Shown here: piece by piece, positions 14,455 through 28,903 of the stretch | Position numbering within the stretch: the first letter of the stretch is position 1 | How the letters are laid out: each line of letters starts with the position of its first letter | Origin: Cenococcum geophilum 1.58 | Taxonomy: Eukaryota > Ascomycota > Dothideomycetes > Gloniales > Gloniaceae | Direction: 5' to 3' | Assembly (NCBI GenBank): GCA_001692895.1 | Contig: KV748186.1 | Coordinates: 2,347,785 to 2,411,784 of the forward strand | Length of the DNA: 64,000 nt | Program-made: the position numbers and the translations under genes | Notes under the pieces: generated by a model | What the model was told of the DNA's origin: nothing | The model's database searches: none | The model's input: the letters and a program-made list of their open reading frames with translations, nothing else

Positions 14455-17400
14455 CTATCTCCCTCCTCTTTATCTTTATCCTTAAAGATTCCTAATATCT
14501 CTAAGTTATTTACTAGAGGTATAATATTCGTCTAATTAATTTAGTTAATATTATTACTTATTATACCTAAAGCAATTTCTTCTTCTTTAACTACTCGTTA
14601 TACTCGCACTGTTACTATAATATTGTCTCTTAGTAAGATTATACTATTTCTATATTTTTACTATTTAAAAGAGGAATTAGTTTATATTACGTTAGCAAAC
14701 CTATTTTTATAATAATTATTCTTTTACTTAGAGTGCACTAAAGCAAATATTTATTTATTCTATAATATTTACTCTATCTCTAATACTAAATATACGCAAC
14801 TTATTACTCTTAATAGTCGTCTAGTTCCCTAGTTAATTTGTTTTAGGGTCCTATATTTAATCTACTACTATATAGCTAAATAATAAACTATCTATTACTC
14901 TAGCGGAATTGTGCTATTTTTATAATACAGAATATAAGGCTACTAATACTTAGCAATAGGCTCTTAAGTATCGTCTTACAGCGTTCACTTAGTTAATCCG
15001 TCTTAAAAAGGTGTATAAAAAGGTCCGTTCTAAGGAGTAGAAACTTATAAAATAGGGTTTATAAAAACTTAGTAATAAAAAACCGGATTCTCTTCTGGCT
15101 AAAAAGGAAATAGATCTAAATAGCTTAGCAACTACTCTTCTTAGGTCCCCCTTAGGTAACTTATTCTTTGGCGATCCTTTTTTATTAATACTGCCTAACC
15201 TAATTTTTTTTAATACTCCTATACCTTTCTTATAACGTTTTTTAAATTCTCTAGTAGTTCCTAGGTAGTTTTATTATAGCCTATTTACTTAACCTTATAC
15301 TATATTTCGTCCTTAATGTCCTTATAGTTAATAATCTTTAAAACTTGCTATTTATCTTCCTCTTATCCTCTATATATATCTGCTTTATAAACTAGTAGCT
15401 TAATATTCTTATATACTAGCTCTAGCATTATAATATACTATATAGGGTAGATCTTTATTTTAACTAGTAGGTTTAACTTAAATATAACCAGTAAAATCCT
15501 TTTTATAATTTTAAAAGGTCTTAGTCTAATATAGTCCAACTTCTTACTTAGTTATTAACTCTTAAAATTTTTATATAGTAGCCATACTTTATCTCCCTCC
15601 TTAAGATCTAGTCCCTTAGATCTCTTAGCATTATAGTACTTTTTTATTCTCTCTTATACCTTTTTTACTAATTCTATAAGGTCTATATAAAGATTTATTA
15701 ACGTCTTTATTCTTTCTTTAGCTATACTGCTTATTTTCTTTACTTACTATAGTAATAACAATGTTTTTAGCTTATATTTATAGTTTGCCTTAAATAGTAA
15801 TATGCCTATTCCTTCTTAAGGTATTATATTATATATAAACTATATAACTAGTAATAATAATACCCAATTATTCTGTATATAATTAATATAGTGCCTTAAA
15901 TACTACTCTAGTGTCTAATTTAATCTTTTTTTTATCTATTTATCTACGGATAATATATAGTAGAAGTTACTACTTTAACTCCTTATTTCACTAAGAATAC
16001 CTCCTAGAATATTACTATAAATCTTAAATCTCTATCTAATATAATTTTACTTAGTGCTCTATATCTTATAAATACTTCTTTAATATAGATTCTAGCAACA
16101 TCCTCTGCTAATATTTCTTCTATACATGCTATAAAGTATCCCCACTTTATAAGCTTGTCTACTATTACTAAGATTACGTTATAATCTTATCCGGTAATAA
16201 GATCTTTTAACTTTAGTAACTTAATAATAAAGTCCTATAATATAACCTCCTATAGTCTCTCTAGTATTTTAATAGGTTATAGCCCTCTATATAGCTTATG
16301 CCTTATTAGTTTATTTCTTTAGTAATCTAAATATTCCTTAATAATTTTCTATACTAAGCCCTAGATTCCGTTAATAATATACTCCTCCTAGAGTCTTAAT
16401 ACTAAGCCTATAGCTATATTATATCCTTAAGTTAGTCCTTTATAGAATTCTTCTATAAATTACTCTGCTATACTTTTTAGGATATACTTTACTTCTTAAT
16501 TTTTATATATATCCGTTTATAGATCTTCTAGTTATACTTTTAGAATTCTTTATACCTAAAAGCTTTCTAATAACTTATAAATTTTCCCTAGTTCCTCCTA
16601 GGTTACTGCGATTTTTAGATAATTATACCTAATTAATCTATCTATATCTTTTCGCAATAAAGCCCCTAATAACTTTTTATTATTTTATAGTTTAGCTTTT
16701 TAACTTAGAGTATCTACTTACGTATTATCTATACCTTTAGTATACTAAATCTTAAAATAGTATTCTATAAGTATCTCTACCTATCTAACCTATCTTTAGT
16801 TAAGTTCCTTTATTATTAGAAATCCTATTAGGTTCTTATAATCTGTTTTAACTATAAATAGTTTCTCTATACCTTATAAGAATGCTCTCTATTTCTTTAG
16901 TACTGTAACTATACCTAATAACTCCTTATTATAGATGTTATAGTTTAATTCTAGTAGTATTATCTTCCGACTGTAATATACTACTAGGTGCTATTTATCT
17001 TAATATTTCTATATAAAGTATACTCCTAGTATATAGTCTAATATATCTATCTCTATAACTATTTCTAGTCCTAGTTAATAGATCTTAAGAACTAGCTCCT
17101 GGGTAAACAATTCCTTAACTTTATTAAATAACTCTTATTATTCCATTCCCTATACCTATAGTTCTTCTTTCTTCGTTAATCGCGTAAGTAGCTTAATGTC
17201 CTTTAACTACTACGCTATAAATCTTCTATAGTAATTACAAACCCTTAAAAACGATCTTAACTATATAACGTTCTCTAGTTCTTACCAATTTACTATAGCC
17301 TTAATCTTTTTTAGATCTATGCTAAATTGGCCTAGTTTAATAATAAATCTAATAAAATCGGTCTTCCTAGTGAAGAACTCGCATTTTTAATTGCTACTAG

Positions 17401-20400
17401 TATCTGTTCTTCCTATAGTCTCTTTAAGACCTATTTAATATATTCTCTATATTTTTCCTCTATTATTAAGTAGATAATAATATTATTAAAATATACCATA
17501 ATAAATTCATCTAAGTATTCTTCTAATATATTATTAATACGCTTCTAGAATATTGCTAGTGTATTTATAAGCCTAAATTATATAACTAATAGTTTATATA
17601 GTCCTTCCTTTAACCTAAAGGCTGCCTTTTATTTGTCGCCTTCCTTAATCCTAATTTAATAGTATACCTATCTTAGATCTATCTTTGTAAAGATTTACGC
17701 GTTACCTATTCTGTCTTAAATTTTGTTAATTAAGGGTAAAGGATACCTATCCTTCCTAGTGATGCTATTTAACTATCTATAGTTAATACACAGCCTTAGC
17801 TTACTATTCTTCTTTAGTACGAACAGTACTAGATAACCCGCTAATAACTGCGATGGTCTAATATATTCCTTTTATAGGTTTTCCTAGACAAACTCTTTTA
17901 ATGCTCTACCTTCTTCTTTAGTAAGCTTATAAATTAGAAAGAACCTTAGACTTATTCCTAGTTCTAACTCTATCTTATAATCCTATATTATATACTTTAA
18001 CAGCTTCTTACTTTTAGGTAACCATAGTTTTTTACCGTACTTATGGTATCTTCTTAGTACGTAACTTAGTCCTTTTTCTATTTCTTTATAGGTTGCCCCT
18101 ACTTAGTACTATACTAACTTAGCCTATTATTACTCTTTACGGCGTTAAGTATTCCTAATATTAACCTAACCTATAATCTAATTAATTCTTAGATTATATC
18201 CCTGTAACTAAGGCATTCCTAACACTACCTTATTATTTCCTAATAGTAATATATTAAAAGACATCTTAATTTATCTCCCTTTAATAGTTAACTAAATAAG
18301 TCCTATTTTAAGATTAATAATGCCTTCTCTATAGGCTATCGGATCTCCTAAAATTATTACTAATAGGTAAGGTTACTCCTTCTATCTATAAGGTAACCCT
18401 ATCCTTTTAATTACTATTAGTAAGATATAGTTCTGCGTTACTCCACTATCTATTAGCGCCTTAAACTACTAATCTTACTATTTTGCTCGTAAATTTAGGT
18501 ATTATCCTTAAATTCCTTTAAGGGTCTAAGGCTCTACTACTAGTTCCCTCTAGTTTTATAGGCCTCTACTTTTCCTAACTAATAGCCACTTAATCCTACT
18601 TATACTTAGTCTAACCTTAGCTAATACTTAGTTTGCTTTTTATCTTTAATATACTATAAACACATATTCTCTAGGTATTCCTACTACTATCGTCTATCTA
18701 GGCATTCTTCCATAAGGAATCTTCCTAGTTAAAGTATTAAGTCCCCTTATTCTTAAACTTCTATAGGGTGCCAACTATATATATACTTAGCATTTCTATA
18801 CTTTACCTTATCCATTATCTAATATATTCTTATTAGATACTTCTAGTTTTTATCCTTAGGTACTCTATATATATTATATATATTATCTATATATGCGATC
18901 TATACTAATATATAGTATACTTAGTGTCTTAGGTTAACTCTTAGCTTATCTTTATCCTTAAGTTTAAACCTTTCTCGTGTTAATCTAAGCGTTATAACTT
19001 TGTTTATAGGTACTAAGACTTACCTCTTACTTCTCTAGTCCTCTAATTGCTCCTTTAAATCTTTTAACATTATAATTAAGGCTCCTTTAATATAACTTAT
19101 GGCCTTTTCCGTAATTAGGTAGTTTTAGATAACTTTTTTATCTAACCACATATAGAAATCTTCCTATTTATTATTGTGCCTTTACCTATACTATCTTTGG
19201 TATAGCTGCTAAAGTATATACAGTTTATCCGTAAGGAAGTATTTTCTTATTACTACGTTATAATAGCCCTTTATATATCATTCTTCGAACCTAGTTAGAA
19301 TCCCTAGATCCTCTTCTTATTCCAGTTTAGTAAGCCACTTAACTCTTAATATGCCTACCCTAGGCCTATTAGTAATTCTTTATACTAGTGCTCTGTCCTA
19401 TATACGTCCTAATATACTAAATTTCTTATCTAGTTTCTGTTCTTGCTATACAATAATTTTCTATCTAAATTCTTCTATGGTTTCTTTTAGTTTACGTCTT
19501 ATAGATAGATCCTTAAAGTTCTCTTACTTCTTAATCTTAGTATTAACTTTTTAATCTTTAGGCCGAACGCTATGTTTCCCTAGTAAGTCTTTTAGGTCTA
19601 TATACCTATCCCCTAGTCTAACTGCTATTTATATCGCAGATTCTCTAATTTATAAAGAAGCTCCCTACCTCTTATCTATAGGTGTTCTTATTTATTCTCT
19701 AAATTTTTAGTCCCTTAGATTCTTTAATCCTAAGCTTACTTCTAACTTAAGCTTAGCTCCTGCCTTAGTCTAATTAGGCGTTCTTAGTATTCTTATCTCG
19801 TCTTAAGAGTCTTAAATCTCACTTATCTTATCTTAAAAGTCTTATACCTATAGGAAACTCTATCCTAAGCTTATTCGTATATCTTTAAACTAAGCTACTA
19901 CTCTGCTCCATCGGTTACTATCTATAGTAGGTCCTTAAGCTTACCTTATCTTATCTTAAGAATCTTAGTCGTCTCTTATCTCGTCTTAAGAGTCTTAAGC
20001 CTTTGGCCTTTTACCTTTATTAAGTGCTAAAGTAGTTCGCTATTCTACTTCTCTTATATCTTAAAAAGCGATAGACATTGTATCTAGTAGGGTTTTAATC
20101 CCTACTAATATTCCCTATTCTATAGTGGAATTATCCTCTACCTTTAGTATAACATCTTTAAGGTCTATATACTCCTAGTAAGCCGCCCTTATTACCTTAT
20201 TATTATAAAATATTTCGCCTTTATTAAATTTATTATCCTTAATATCCGATCTATAAACTAGTTTATTAGTTCCTTTATACTCTATAGATTTTAGCTCCTA
20301 TAGCTAGTAGCTTACGCTATACTTAGCGTCTTTATAAATTTAGTATACGTTATTATAATAAAACGCGAAACTTCTAATTAAATATTCTTTTGTTCCTTAT

Positions 20401-21424
20401 AGTACACTATTATCCCTCTATACGTATATATCTTCTACTACTAGTCTAGTTTCCTTTATTACATAGTAACTCTAACTATCTTTATAATCCCTTATAAAAT
20501 AACCTTATTTCCCGCAATTTATATAAGCTCTATCTTTAAACTATTAACTTTGCTATAAAGTCCGCCTAAACATCTTCTACTACTAAGATCCTTAGTTTAG
20601 CCTCTACTCCTTAGTCCTATAATTACTAGATCCTTAACCTTTAGGTTTCTATAGTTTCTTACTCTATCTCTTATAGGCTTCTTTAGTACTACTTAGGTCT
20701 ATTAGCTTTAGTTATTATATATTCTATACCTTATATAACTATAGAACTTTATCCTAACCTCTTTTAGTCTATTCCCTTTAGTAGATCTAATTATTAATTT
20801 TAATCGCCTAATCTATTAAGTCCTATAGGGTATCCATATCTTCCATTAGAATAATCGCGTCTTAGACTTTAGCCTTAAGTCCTTATTTATACTATGCTAT
20901 AAGCGCCCTATTATTCTACTCTACTTATATTACTAGCGTCTAAAACTACATTATATACTTAATTGCTAATATTTATTATATAATATCTTAGAGTTTCCTT
21001 TCCGCCGTAGTTACTGCCTTTAGGTCTCTAAATATTTATATAAGTTATTCTATAAATCCATTCTAGCTTAAGAACATAAACTATACCTCTTAGTTTGTAG
21101 TTATTATTCTATTTACTTATATCTCTATAAGGTAAGGCTTAAACTATTTAAGTGCTCTTCCTATTAAGAATAACCCTGCATATACTATTTAATCCATAGG
21201 TATTACTAGCTTAGCTCCTTCCTACGCAACCTTAAAATGCATTTACGTAAGGAATCCTTTAAGCTTCGATCTTTCTCCTAAGAATCTTTTAATTAATAGT
21301 AACTTAACCTTTGCTGCGCCTATCCCGTTAATCCTAGTTTTAAGTACTACGTTATTTTCTATTAACTAGTTAACTATTTCTTATAACTGTCTAACTGTTA
21401 CTAGCTGCTATAAGTTAGTATTTG

Positions 21425-21649
21425 TGTAAGGTAAGGATGTAGATAGGGAGTTCAATAATAGAATAATGGGTATATTGTATAGACAGAGACGAATCCTTAA
21501 GGGAAAAGGAGGAGTCTGTGTGCGAGGTAGGAAGGGTTTTCCCTAGGTATGTGCAGAGCACGTGCCTCACGGGCGAGTTACCCCTGGGTTGCCCCAGGGT
21601 CGCCCGTACCTTGCGGCTATATAACTATTTACTTAGGTTTTACCTAACA
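21425..21649 (-). repeat. LTR of gypsy element D (3' LTR in element orientation)
   Basis: 225 bp, TGTAAGG at the left and CCTAACA at the right. Differs from the partner at 28126-28350 at about eleven sites, all C/T or G/A transitions. It contains an inner hairpin-prone GGGCGA...TCGCCC stretch. Confidence 0.95.
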
Positions 21650-24576
21650 ATGCCCCCCCCTTTAAAAAGGGTCGTCCCTAATCCTTTATATACTTAAGCC
21701 TTAATAAAACCCCATAAAAAACCTTAGTAAGGAAAAAATTTAGAGAAGAAAGAGCGTCTTAATTTTATGTATAGAGAGATAGGTAGTATATATACGCGGC
21801 GCGAAGATGTTAAGGAACTTCGACCAGCGGTCGAAGTTGTCTAATTAGTTAGATTTGCCTTGCTAAGACTCCCCCGCATTTAACTAAGCTAGTAGTAATT
21901 TTATATACCCGGCATAAAAAATCCTAATTGGTCTATTTAATAGGTAGAGCTAGTAGAGCTTAATACCGTCACCTAAATTTGGTAGACTAGAAATATTCCA
22001 AAAGCTTACTTATATAGGTAGGTCGCTAGTACCTCGCGGGTTGGTTATAGGTTATTTATATATAGCCAGATTTATAGACGGTAAGGCTGTATGCCTATTA
22101 AACCTACCGCTAACCCTACTTTAGCCTTACGCTATATCAGCGTAGCGCCGTATATACTTCGCGGGTAGGTTTATAGGTTACTTACATACAGCTAGGTTTA
22201 GGACGGCAAGGCTATATACCTATTAAATCCGCCGCTAACCTATGCTTTGGCCTTATGCGTTATCTGCGTAGTATATACATAAAATAGTATAAGTTATTAG
22301 TACAGGTTACTACTAGCGGGTTACTAGTAGGTCGTAGACCCTAGTTAAATAGACCCCGGTTATAAATAGGCCTATTCTCTAATATATAAGTAATCTGCTT
22401 AGCTAGTATAGAGTAACGGACTAGGTCTAGGAAGGGTACTTTCTAAATTAAGCTTCGTTGCTAGCATACGCCGTAGCCTCGCCTATAAGTCACCAGCATT
22501 GTTAGGTTACGTTAGAGTGTAGCTTACGTAGGATATTAATAAATTAAAACTTTACCCTATACGTACGCCGCAGTTTTTATAGCAGTTGTTACTTATTCTT
22601 TAATCCCTTAGGATATCCTCTGCTCCGCTTTAATATAGGTTATATTTTAACAGCGGCGCTTACTTTTTGCCTACGCTTTAGCTATAAGGCTAGGGTATCC
22701 CGCTTACGATACTTATCTAGCAGTTATTAATAATTCTTAAGTTCTATCTCGTATTTCTATTTATTATACTTATTTAGCCATCCTAGCTATTTAATAAGGT
22801 GCTGTGGTTGTCTAGTACAATCCTAGTAGGTAATAATTGCTTCTACTTCCTAGCTGCCTTTCTTAAGCTCTTTTACTGCTGGGGGTTAAAACCTAGGGCG
22901 TAACTATAAGGCTCTAGTAGGGAGATATAAAAGACTAGGTAGAGCCGTGCTATAATAGGTAGGAGCTTTAGCTTATATATTTACTACCCTACGCGCTTTA
23001 GGATCTAAAACGGTCCTATAAACTTATAGTTAAGCTTTTTATAAGGACGTTTTGTGTAAATGTTCTTAAAGAAGAGCAGGACTCGTTTACTAACGGCGAA
23101 ATGCTTGGCTAGATAGTAATAATTATAGTATTTTACCTAAAGCTTTTAGGCGTATATTATTAACACCGCCGCTACCTTATATATAAGGCGCAGGCGTTAT
23201 AGGTGCATCTCTATAAGTTAGACATTCGTTAACTTAGACCCCTCCCTACCTTATTAGGCGTCTTAAACACTATCCGGGACTCCATCCGGGACGTTTAGTA
23301 GCTAGCTATAGGCAAGCTTAATAGGGGAACGCTCTATTATGGTATAGACCTTAGAGTTATAGGTAAAGGCTACTTCTTTAAGTAGGGAGGCCTAATTAAA
23401 CTGTTCCCAGTTCGTAAATATACGTAGGTATACCTTAAGCTCCTAGTTCTAACGCTCCGTCTACCCATCTATCTATAAGTAGAATATAGTGCTAAGTTTA
23501 CGTTAAACGCGGAGATAGTAGCATATGGTACTCTAGTACTCACTTATAAATATACTACCCCTATTAAAGACAATATTATCTAGAGGCCCTATTTATATAA
23601 AGACTCTAAATAAGAGTTCTGCGAGTTGTGTAGCATTAATTATCTTACGCACTAGATAATAGCGTACTAGCTTTATAAAACAGTCTATAAGGATAAGGAC
23701 GGAGTTATACTCTACGCTATTAAAAGTCTTAGACTCTGGGAGATCCGTAATAAAGTCAAATAAATAATGCCGCTAGGCTTAGGTAGGGGCCTAGAGAGGC
23801 TATAGCTTACTATAGGGTTTATAGCGGCGCGATTTAGAGCGTTAGTAGGCATTATAATTATCTAGGTATTTGCGAAGGTCTTAGGTAAGGCCGTTCCAAG
23901 CGTACTTCCGCGCGATTACCTTAAAGGTACGGTTAAAATTATAGTGGCCGCCTATAGGATCGTCATGATTTCGCTTAAGGATCTCCTGTTATAGTAGTAT
24001 ACAATTTGGCACCTAGACCTTATTATTTTACCTTAGGAGTCCTTAATTATTAAGGGTGTAGTCCTTATTATTAGTAAAAACTTATTCCTAGGTTAACTAA
24101 TTATATATAGAGCGTGTAAAGGCGTCCCTTTTTTATACTCCATGAATAAAATTAACTAGTGACTTAGGGGGTTGTTCCGTAAACGCCGTTTTAGCTAAAG
24201 TAGCTACTACTACTTCTTGCCGTGGCATGAGACTCTACGCAAAGTTGGTGCTAGTAAAGTAATATATAATACGCAGGTAACTCACTAGGTCGTCGTGGGG
24301 GACTATAGCCTAGGCTAAGGGGTCTTCTCTAGGGTTAAGCGCCATTAGGCCGGTTGAAGTAGTCTTAAAAAAAATAGCAGGACGCTCTAGTCCGCCAGCG
24401 CCAAGTTTATAAGGGTTACTCGCATACTACACACATGCTACTTGCTGGTGTGGTATAGTAGCACCAGGGCCGCCCACAAGGCCTATAACCCGCAACTTTT
24501 ACTATAATATAGGCAGCATGGCATTAAGGAGTGTCCTCTTACTGCTATCTTTAAAGCCTTTGGCATAATCCAGGCG

Positions 24577-24850
24577 CTAAGATAGTGCGTTAGCAGGATT
24601 TATCTTGCCTAGCTTATATTTAATCTTAAAATTAAACTTAGCCAGTTTCTTAGCGTACTGGGCCTGGCAAGTAGATAAGCTCTTAGTAATTATAAAGTAC
24701 CAGAGATTATTATAATCGTAGAGCACGCGCGTTATATACGCGGCGTGTTTAAGGTAATAGCGCCACGTCTTAAAGCATTGCACTATAGCGAGTAGTTCTT
24801 TATTATGCGTATTATACCGTACTTTTAGGCTAGTAAGCTTCTGACTGTAA
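24577..24850 (-). pseudogene. RNase H segment of gypsy element D
   Basis: An open stretch of 68 codons with the end of the gypsy RNase H domain: a YYLKHA...VLYDYNNL motif (DHNNL in family members), then AQYAKKLAKFNFKIKYKLGK and NPANALS, the usual linker into integrase. D-to-Y-type substitutions fit RIP. It lies in frame order after the RT at 25501-25869. Confidence 0.85.
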
Positions 24851-25500
24851 TAAGCGATCGGGTACTAGTGGAGTTAATCTCCCTGCCCTAAAGGCTATAG
24901 AAGTATACCGCTATAGGTATAGTTAGAAGCGTCAGTAATTACTATTAGGGGTAGATTAGGGTTAAAGTGGCGAAGTAGAGGAGCCTATATAAACGCAGCG
25001 CGTAGCTTACGGAACGCCTACTATGCGTCGTCGGGCTAGGACTAGGGTTAATACTATTTAGTAGGCCCTTTCGACTTACGCTTCTTCTTTTTCTCCCTAT
25101 CTAACGTTAGGTCGTGATATACCTATACAAGATATATGTGTAGGGGGTATGCGGTATCTAAGTAGTTCTAAATAAATCGCCTATAGAAGTTAGTAAAGCT
25201 AAGGAAGACCTAGATATCCCTATAGGACTTAGGCTTAGGCCATTCCTTAATAGCTTTTACGCGGTTAGGGTCTATTATAATACCCCTAGGGGTAATAATA
25301 AAGCCTAGGAACTCAACGTTCTTAGTGTAAAAGATATATTTTAATAGTTTGGCGTATAGGCCCTAAGCGCGGAGCTATCGCAGTACCTACTTAACGTGCT
25401 CGACGTGCTTGTCCTTATTATTTAAGTAAATAAGAATATTATCTAGGTAGACTATGTAGATGGTATCTACTAGGGTTCCTAAAGCTTTATAAATATAGCT

Positions 25501-25869
25501 CTAGAAAGTTATAGGGGCGTTAGCAAGACCAAAAGGCATCACTAGGTACTTAAAGTAACCATAGCGTGTCTTAAATACGGTCTTCCATTCGTCTCCCTTT
25601 TTAATGCGAATCCTATAGTACGCATCACAAAGATCTAGCTTTATAAATATCTTCGCATAGCTAAGCCTATTAAAGAGTTCGCTAACTAGCGGTAGGGAGT
25701 ACCAATTTTTAATTGTAATCTTATTTAGGCATCTATAGTTAACGCATAGCCGTATTATACCGTCTGCTTTCGGCACGAAGAGGATAGGCGCTCTAGTAGG
25801 CGACTTACTAGGCCTAATCCAGCCCTTTTTAAGAGCACTATCTAGGTACTCTTATAAGATCTGTAACTC
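25501..25869 (-). pseudogene. Reverse transcriptase core of gypsy element D
   Basis: An uninterrupted stretch of 91 codons (25501-25776) carries the gypsy RT palm: the [13 protein letters not shown] motif, the catalytic-aspartate motif [12 protein letters not shown], and the conserved [21 protein letters not shown] stop follows directly, then reading continues to VYLDNILIYL near 25450, the YxDD box. It is the longest surviving retrotransposon frame in the window. The frame is closed on the downstream side by TAG where a Gln codon would be expected, so it is a relic and not a gene. Confidence 0.88.
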
Positions 25870-28125
25870 TTTCTATAAGAGGTTATAGAGGGGCATTTAT
25901 GGTGGCGTTTTGCCTTCTTCTAAGTTAATTATATAGTTATACTTAGAGTTCTGCGGTAGTATGCTTGCTAGCTTATTAAAGAAGATATTAATTTCCTCCT
26001 TATATATATCTAGCAGGCCAGGGGCCACGGAGGTTAAAGCGACTATTACGTAGTAGTGTGCTTCCGGGAGCCAGTAAAGAGAAGGGTGCAGCCAATATGC
26101 GTTTCGTAGGTGTGCTTGTATAGAGAGTATATATAGCTCTGCTGCAGTATACTTAATAGTTTTAGGGTTTTAATTACCTCCCCCTTATATATAGGTAATC
26201 TACGCTAGCACTAGAGGGTCTTTACAGGTACTCGCTGCTAGTAACGGCAGGTCCTCTACTATATTTATAACCAGTGTCTCTACATCTAGAGGGTCTGTAT
26301 AGGTACTCGCTGCCAGTAATAATAGGTCCTCTATTATGTTTATAACCGGCGTAGAGAAGAAGTCTTTTAGCTATAGCGAATAGACTATTTTGCTAGCCTT
26401 AATGTCTGCCAGGAGAGCGTTAAGGGTAACTATTTAGAGGCGTCTAGGGTCTGAAGTACCCTAGATAAACTATCTAGAATAAAAGCTAATTAATAGATCT
26501 GCTTCCGCGAGCCAATCCTATCTAAGAACTATATTATAACTATTAAATAAGCCGCCCCAAAAGGTCTACGGGCCGATAGTGCGAGGGGTACCCTAGGAGT
26601 TGCTAGTGGTAACCATTAGATTATAAGCATCCTAGATTATTATCTGGTTGCTATTAAGAAAATATATAATAGGTTTACATAAATATAGCGCGTAGCGTAT
26701 AGGCAGGTTAAACCTATAGACAACGTCTTAATTAATAAGGTTAATTTAGCACCTATTATTATATAAGGCATATAGACGGACTTCGCCCTAGGGCATATCT
26801 ATTATAACGTATACTATAATACGTTTCTTCTCTCCCTCTATATTAGGCCCTAGTTGCAGTTAAGAGAGATACGCTACTAGGGCTTTAGGTTTTCCGAAGC
26901 CTAAGCTGACTTCTCTTTAGCCTACTTCCAGTATTCCTTACGGTGGCCGCCTGCGGTTCTTTAACTCGCCTACGTAGCACTAGCGTCTAGGGGGTCCCCT
27001 AAGCCATCTGGCTTTTAGGTGGTCTCCCTAAAAGTTTACTTAGAAAAGCGTCGCCCTTTTTAGGTTCTGTTCCCTAAGCCTAAGTCTATAAAGCCTGTGC
27101 TGCGACCGCGCTTCGTACACGATAATTTACCGCTACTACTTACGCGATCTTCCGCGAGCTTTATAGTATTAAGCAATTGCTCTACACGGCGGATTTCGTT
27201 AAAGAGGTCTTTAGCGGTTCTTACCCGTTAGGCAAAGTTCTGGCGGAAAAGCTCTACTTATAGGTGGGCTAGAAGACATAAAAACTAGAAGTCTACCTAT
27301 TATTTAAAATTAACAAAAGGGGTATATAAGAAGAGGTCCTCTAAGCTACGTATACGGGCTAGGAAGACGTTAAACCTCTAGTTCTCCTTTATAATAGCCG
27401 TATAGTACATTATAGCGTTATTAAAGCGTCTTACTATAGGGTTCCTAATCTGGTCTTAGACTATAGTCTTAAATTCATCCTATAGTAAGGGACCCTTATC
27501 CTTAGTGCCTAACCAGTAATAAACTAGTTAGGTAATTGTCTTCTCTTTTACAAGACCTTTAATAGCCTAGCACGTGCGTCGCTTATAGTTATAGTCAGCG
27601 TTATTAACCTTAAATTGGTTCTTAACTACGGCAATCCACTGGTTAAAATGCTGTTAAGTAGTACCGCTAATATTAGGTGGTAACTTCTTAACTAGGGCGT
27701 TGAGATTTAATCGGCGTATACATTCGCCACGTAACTTATACTCTTTACTAGAGAGGCGACGGAAGGGCTTTATTAAATCGATAATGCTCTATAAGTTAGC
27801 TATTTTCTTAGCTAGCTTATCTAGCTCCTTTATATTAGCGGTATTAGGTAGGACGCTAGTAACCTTGCTAAGCTCCTGTTAAGCCTAGGTATATAAGTTA
27901 AACTAGTCTCTAGCGTTTATAGATATCTAATCATTTTAGGATTTGGAGAATAGCTTAGATGCTGCTAGTGTACTTCTAGCGGTTTCGTCTACACTAGATC
28001 CTAAGGCATTCTGCGGTTATATTGCTAGCGTATTACTATTGGGTATAGGCGTTAGTTTTCTTTTCGGAGGCATTGTAGAAAAATTAAACCGGCTATCCTC
28101 CTAAGGGGATTGGTAAGGATTTAAA

Positions 28126-28350
28126 TGTAAGGTAAGGATGTAAATAGGGAGTCCAATGATAGAATAATGGGTATATTGTATAGATAGAAACGAATCCTTA
28201 AGGGAAAAGGAGGAGTCTGTATGCGAGGTAGGAAGGGTTTTCCCTAGGTACGTGTAGAGCACGTGCCTTACGGGCGAGTCACCCCTGGGTTGCCCCAGGG
28301 TCGCCCGTACCTTGCGGCTATATAACTATCTACTTAGGTTTTACCTAACA
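28126..28350 (-). repeat. LTR of gypsy element D (5' LTR in element orientation)
   Basis: 225 bp, same ends as 21425-21649, followed by ATTTG. Its interior neighbour on the minus strand is the leader of gag. Confidence 0.95.
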
Positions 28351-28473
28351 ATTTGCTATACTAGTGTTACCTAACCTTAAAGTAATTACCGCCGTTAATA
28401 GCGTTATAGTGGCTGCTTTTAGTGGTATATTGTTTAACTTTCTATATTTAATACTATAACTAGGTAGTAATTA

Positions 28474-28898
28474 TATAACAGAACCTTATAGTAAGAACTA
28501 CAGTAGGCTTATTAATAGGCTAGGTGTATAGGTAATACAAATTAAAGTTAATAACGTAATAATAACTAGCGGAGTAGTTGCCTAATAGATTAACTCCAAT
28601 TATATTCTAAGAATCACTATAAAGAAAGGAACTATCTAGGTAGGGACTAAGGGTCCTTAAATACACAACCATACTCCTATAAAATCCTTCTTGTATATAA
28701 TATACGTGTACTCTATTTACTCTATTACGGATTATATAGATCCTATAGATTATATAGATCACATTATATAACCTTAGTTACCATTCCTCATCACATAGTT
28801 CTATTGGCTCCATCTTAGACCGTACTTAAATTAACCAACTAGCTTCTTCTAACTCTTCCCTAAGTAGTCGTAACATTGTACTTAAAGCGTTTGTAACA
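28474..28898 (-). repeat. LTR of gypsy element C (5' LTR in element orientation)
   Basis: 425 bp, ends TATAACAGAACC and TTTGTAACA, followed by ACTAA. Same length as the partner at 14030-14454. Confidence 0.92.
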
Positions 28899-28903
28899 AC
28901 TAA

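Larger units (their letters stand above)
21425..28350 (-). mobile_element. Ty3/gypsy element D, complete, younger, minus strand
   Basis: A 6.9-kb element unrelated in LTR sequence to A/B/C, flanked by ATTTG (21420-21424 and 28351-28355). LTRs of 225 bp are at both ends. Minus-strand layout: gag from ATG about 28073 to about 26950 (begins MPPKRKLTPIPNSN); protease region; reverse transcriptase about 25870-25330; RNase H about 25000-24570; integrase zinc-binding region about 23970-23830 and core about 23760-23540 (DFITDLPESKTLIAYNS, later FNRGSTFISEY). A polypurine tract (G-run, seen as CCCCCCCC at about 21652-21659) borders the 3' LTR. It keeps more open frame than its neighbours but still has many stops. 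It interrupts the gag of gypsy C. Confidence 0.94.
14030..28898 (-). mobile_element. Ty3/gypsy element C (same family as A and B), split by element D
   Basis: A minus-strand copy of the A/B family with 5-bp duplication ACTAA (14025-14029 and 28899-28903). Its own sequence is 14030-21424 plus 28356-28898, about 7.9 kb; the gap is element D. Degraded domains read on the minus strand from right to left: gag start about 28413 (continuing at 21419), gag zinc knuckle about 20520, reverse transcriptase about 17950-17400, RNase H about 17050-16700, integrase about 16250-15900, chromodomain about 15350-15220. In-frame stops occur throughout. Where A, B and C are compared, most differences are transitions, as expected from RIP. 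Confidence 0.92.

Noticed and set aside
27700..27882. 60-codon plus-strand frame in gypsy D
   Set aside because: Antisense of the gag coding sequence, which reads coherently on the minus strand here.
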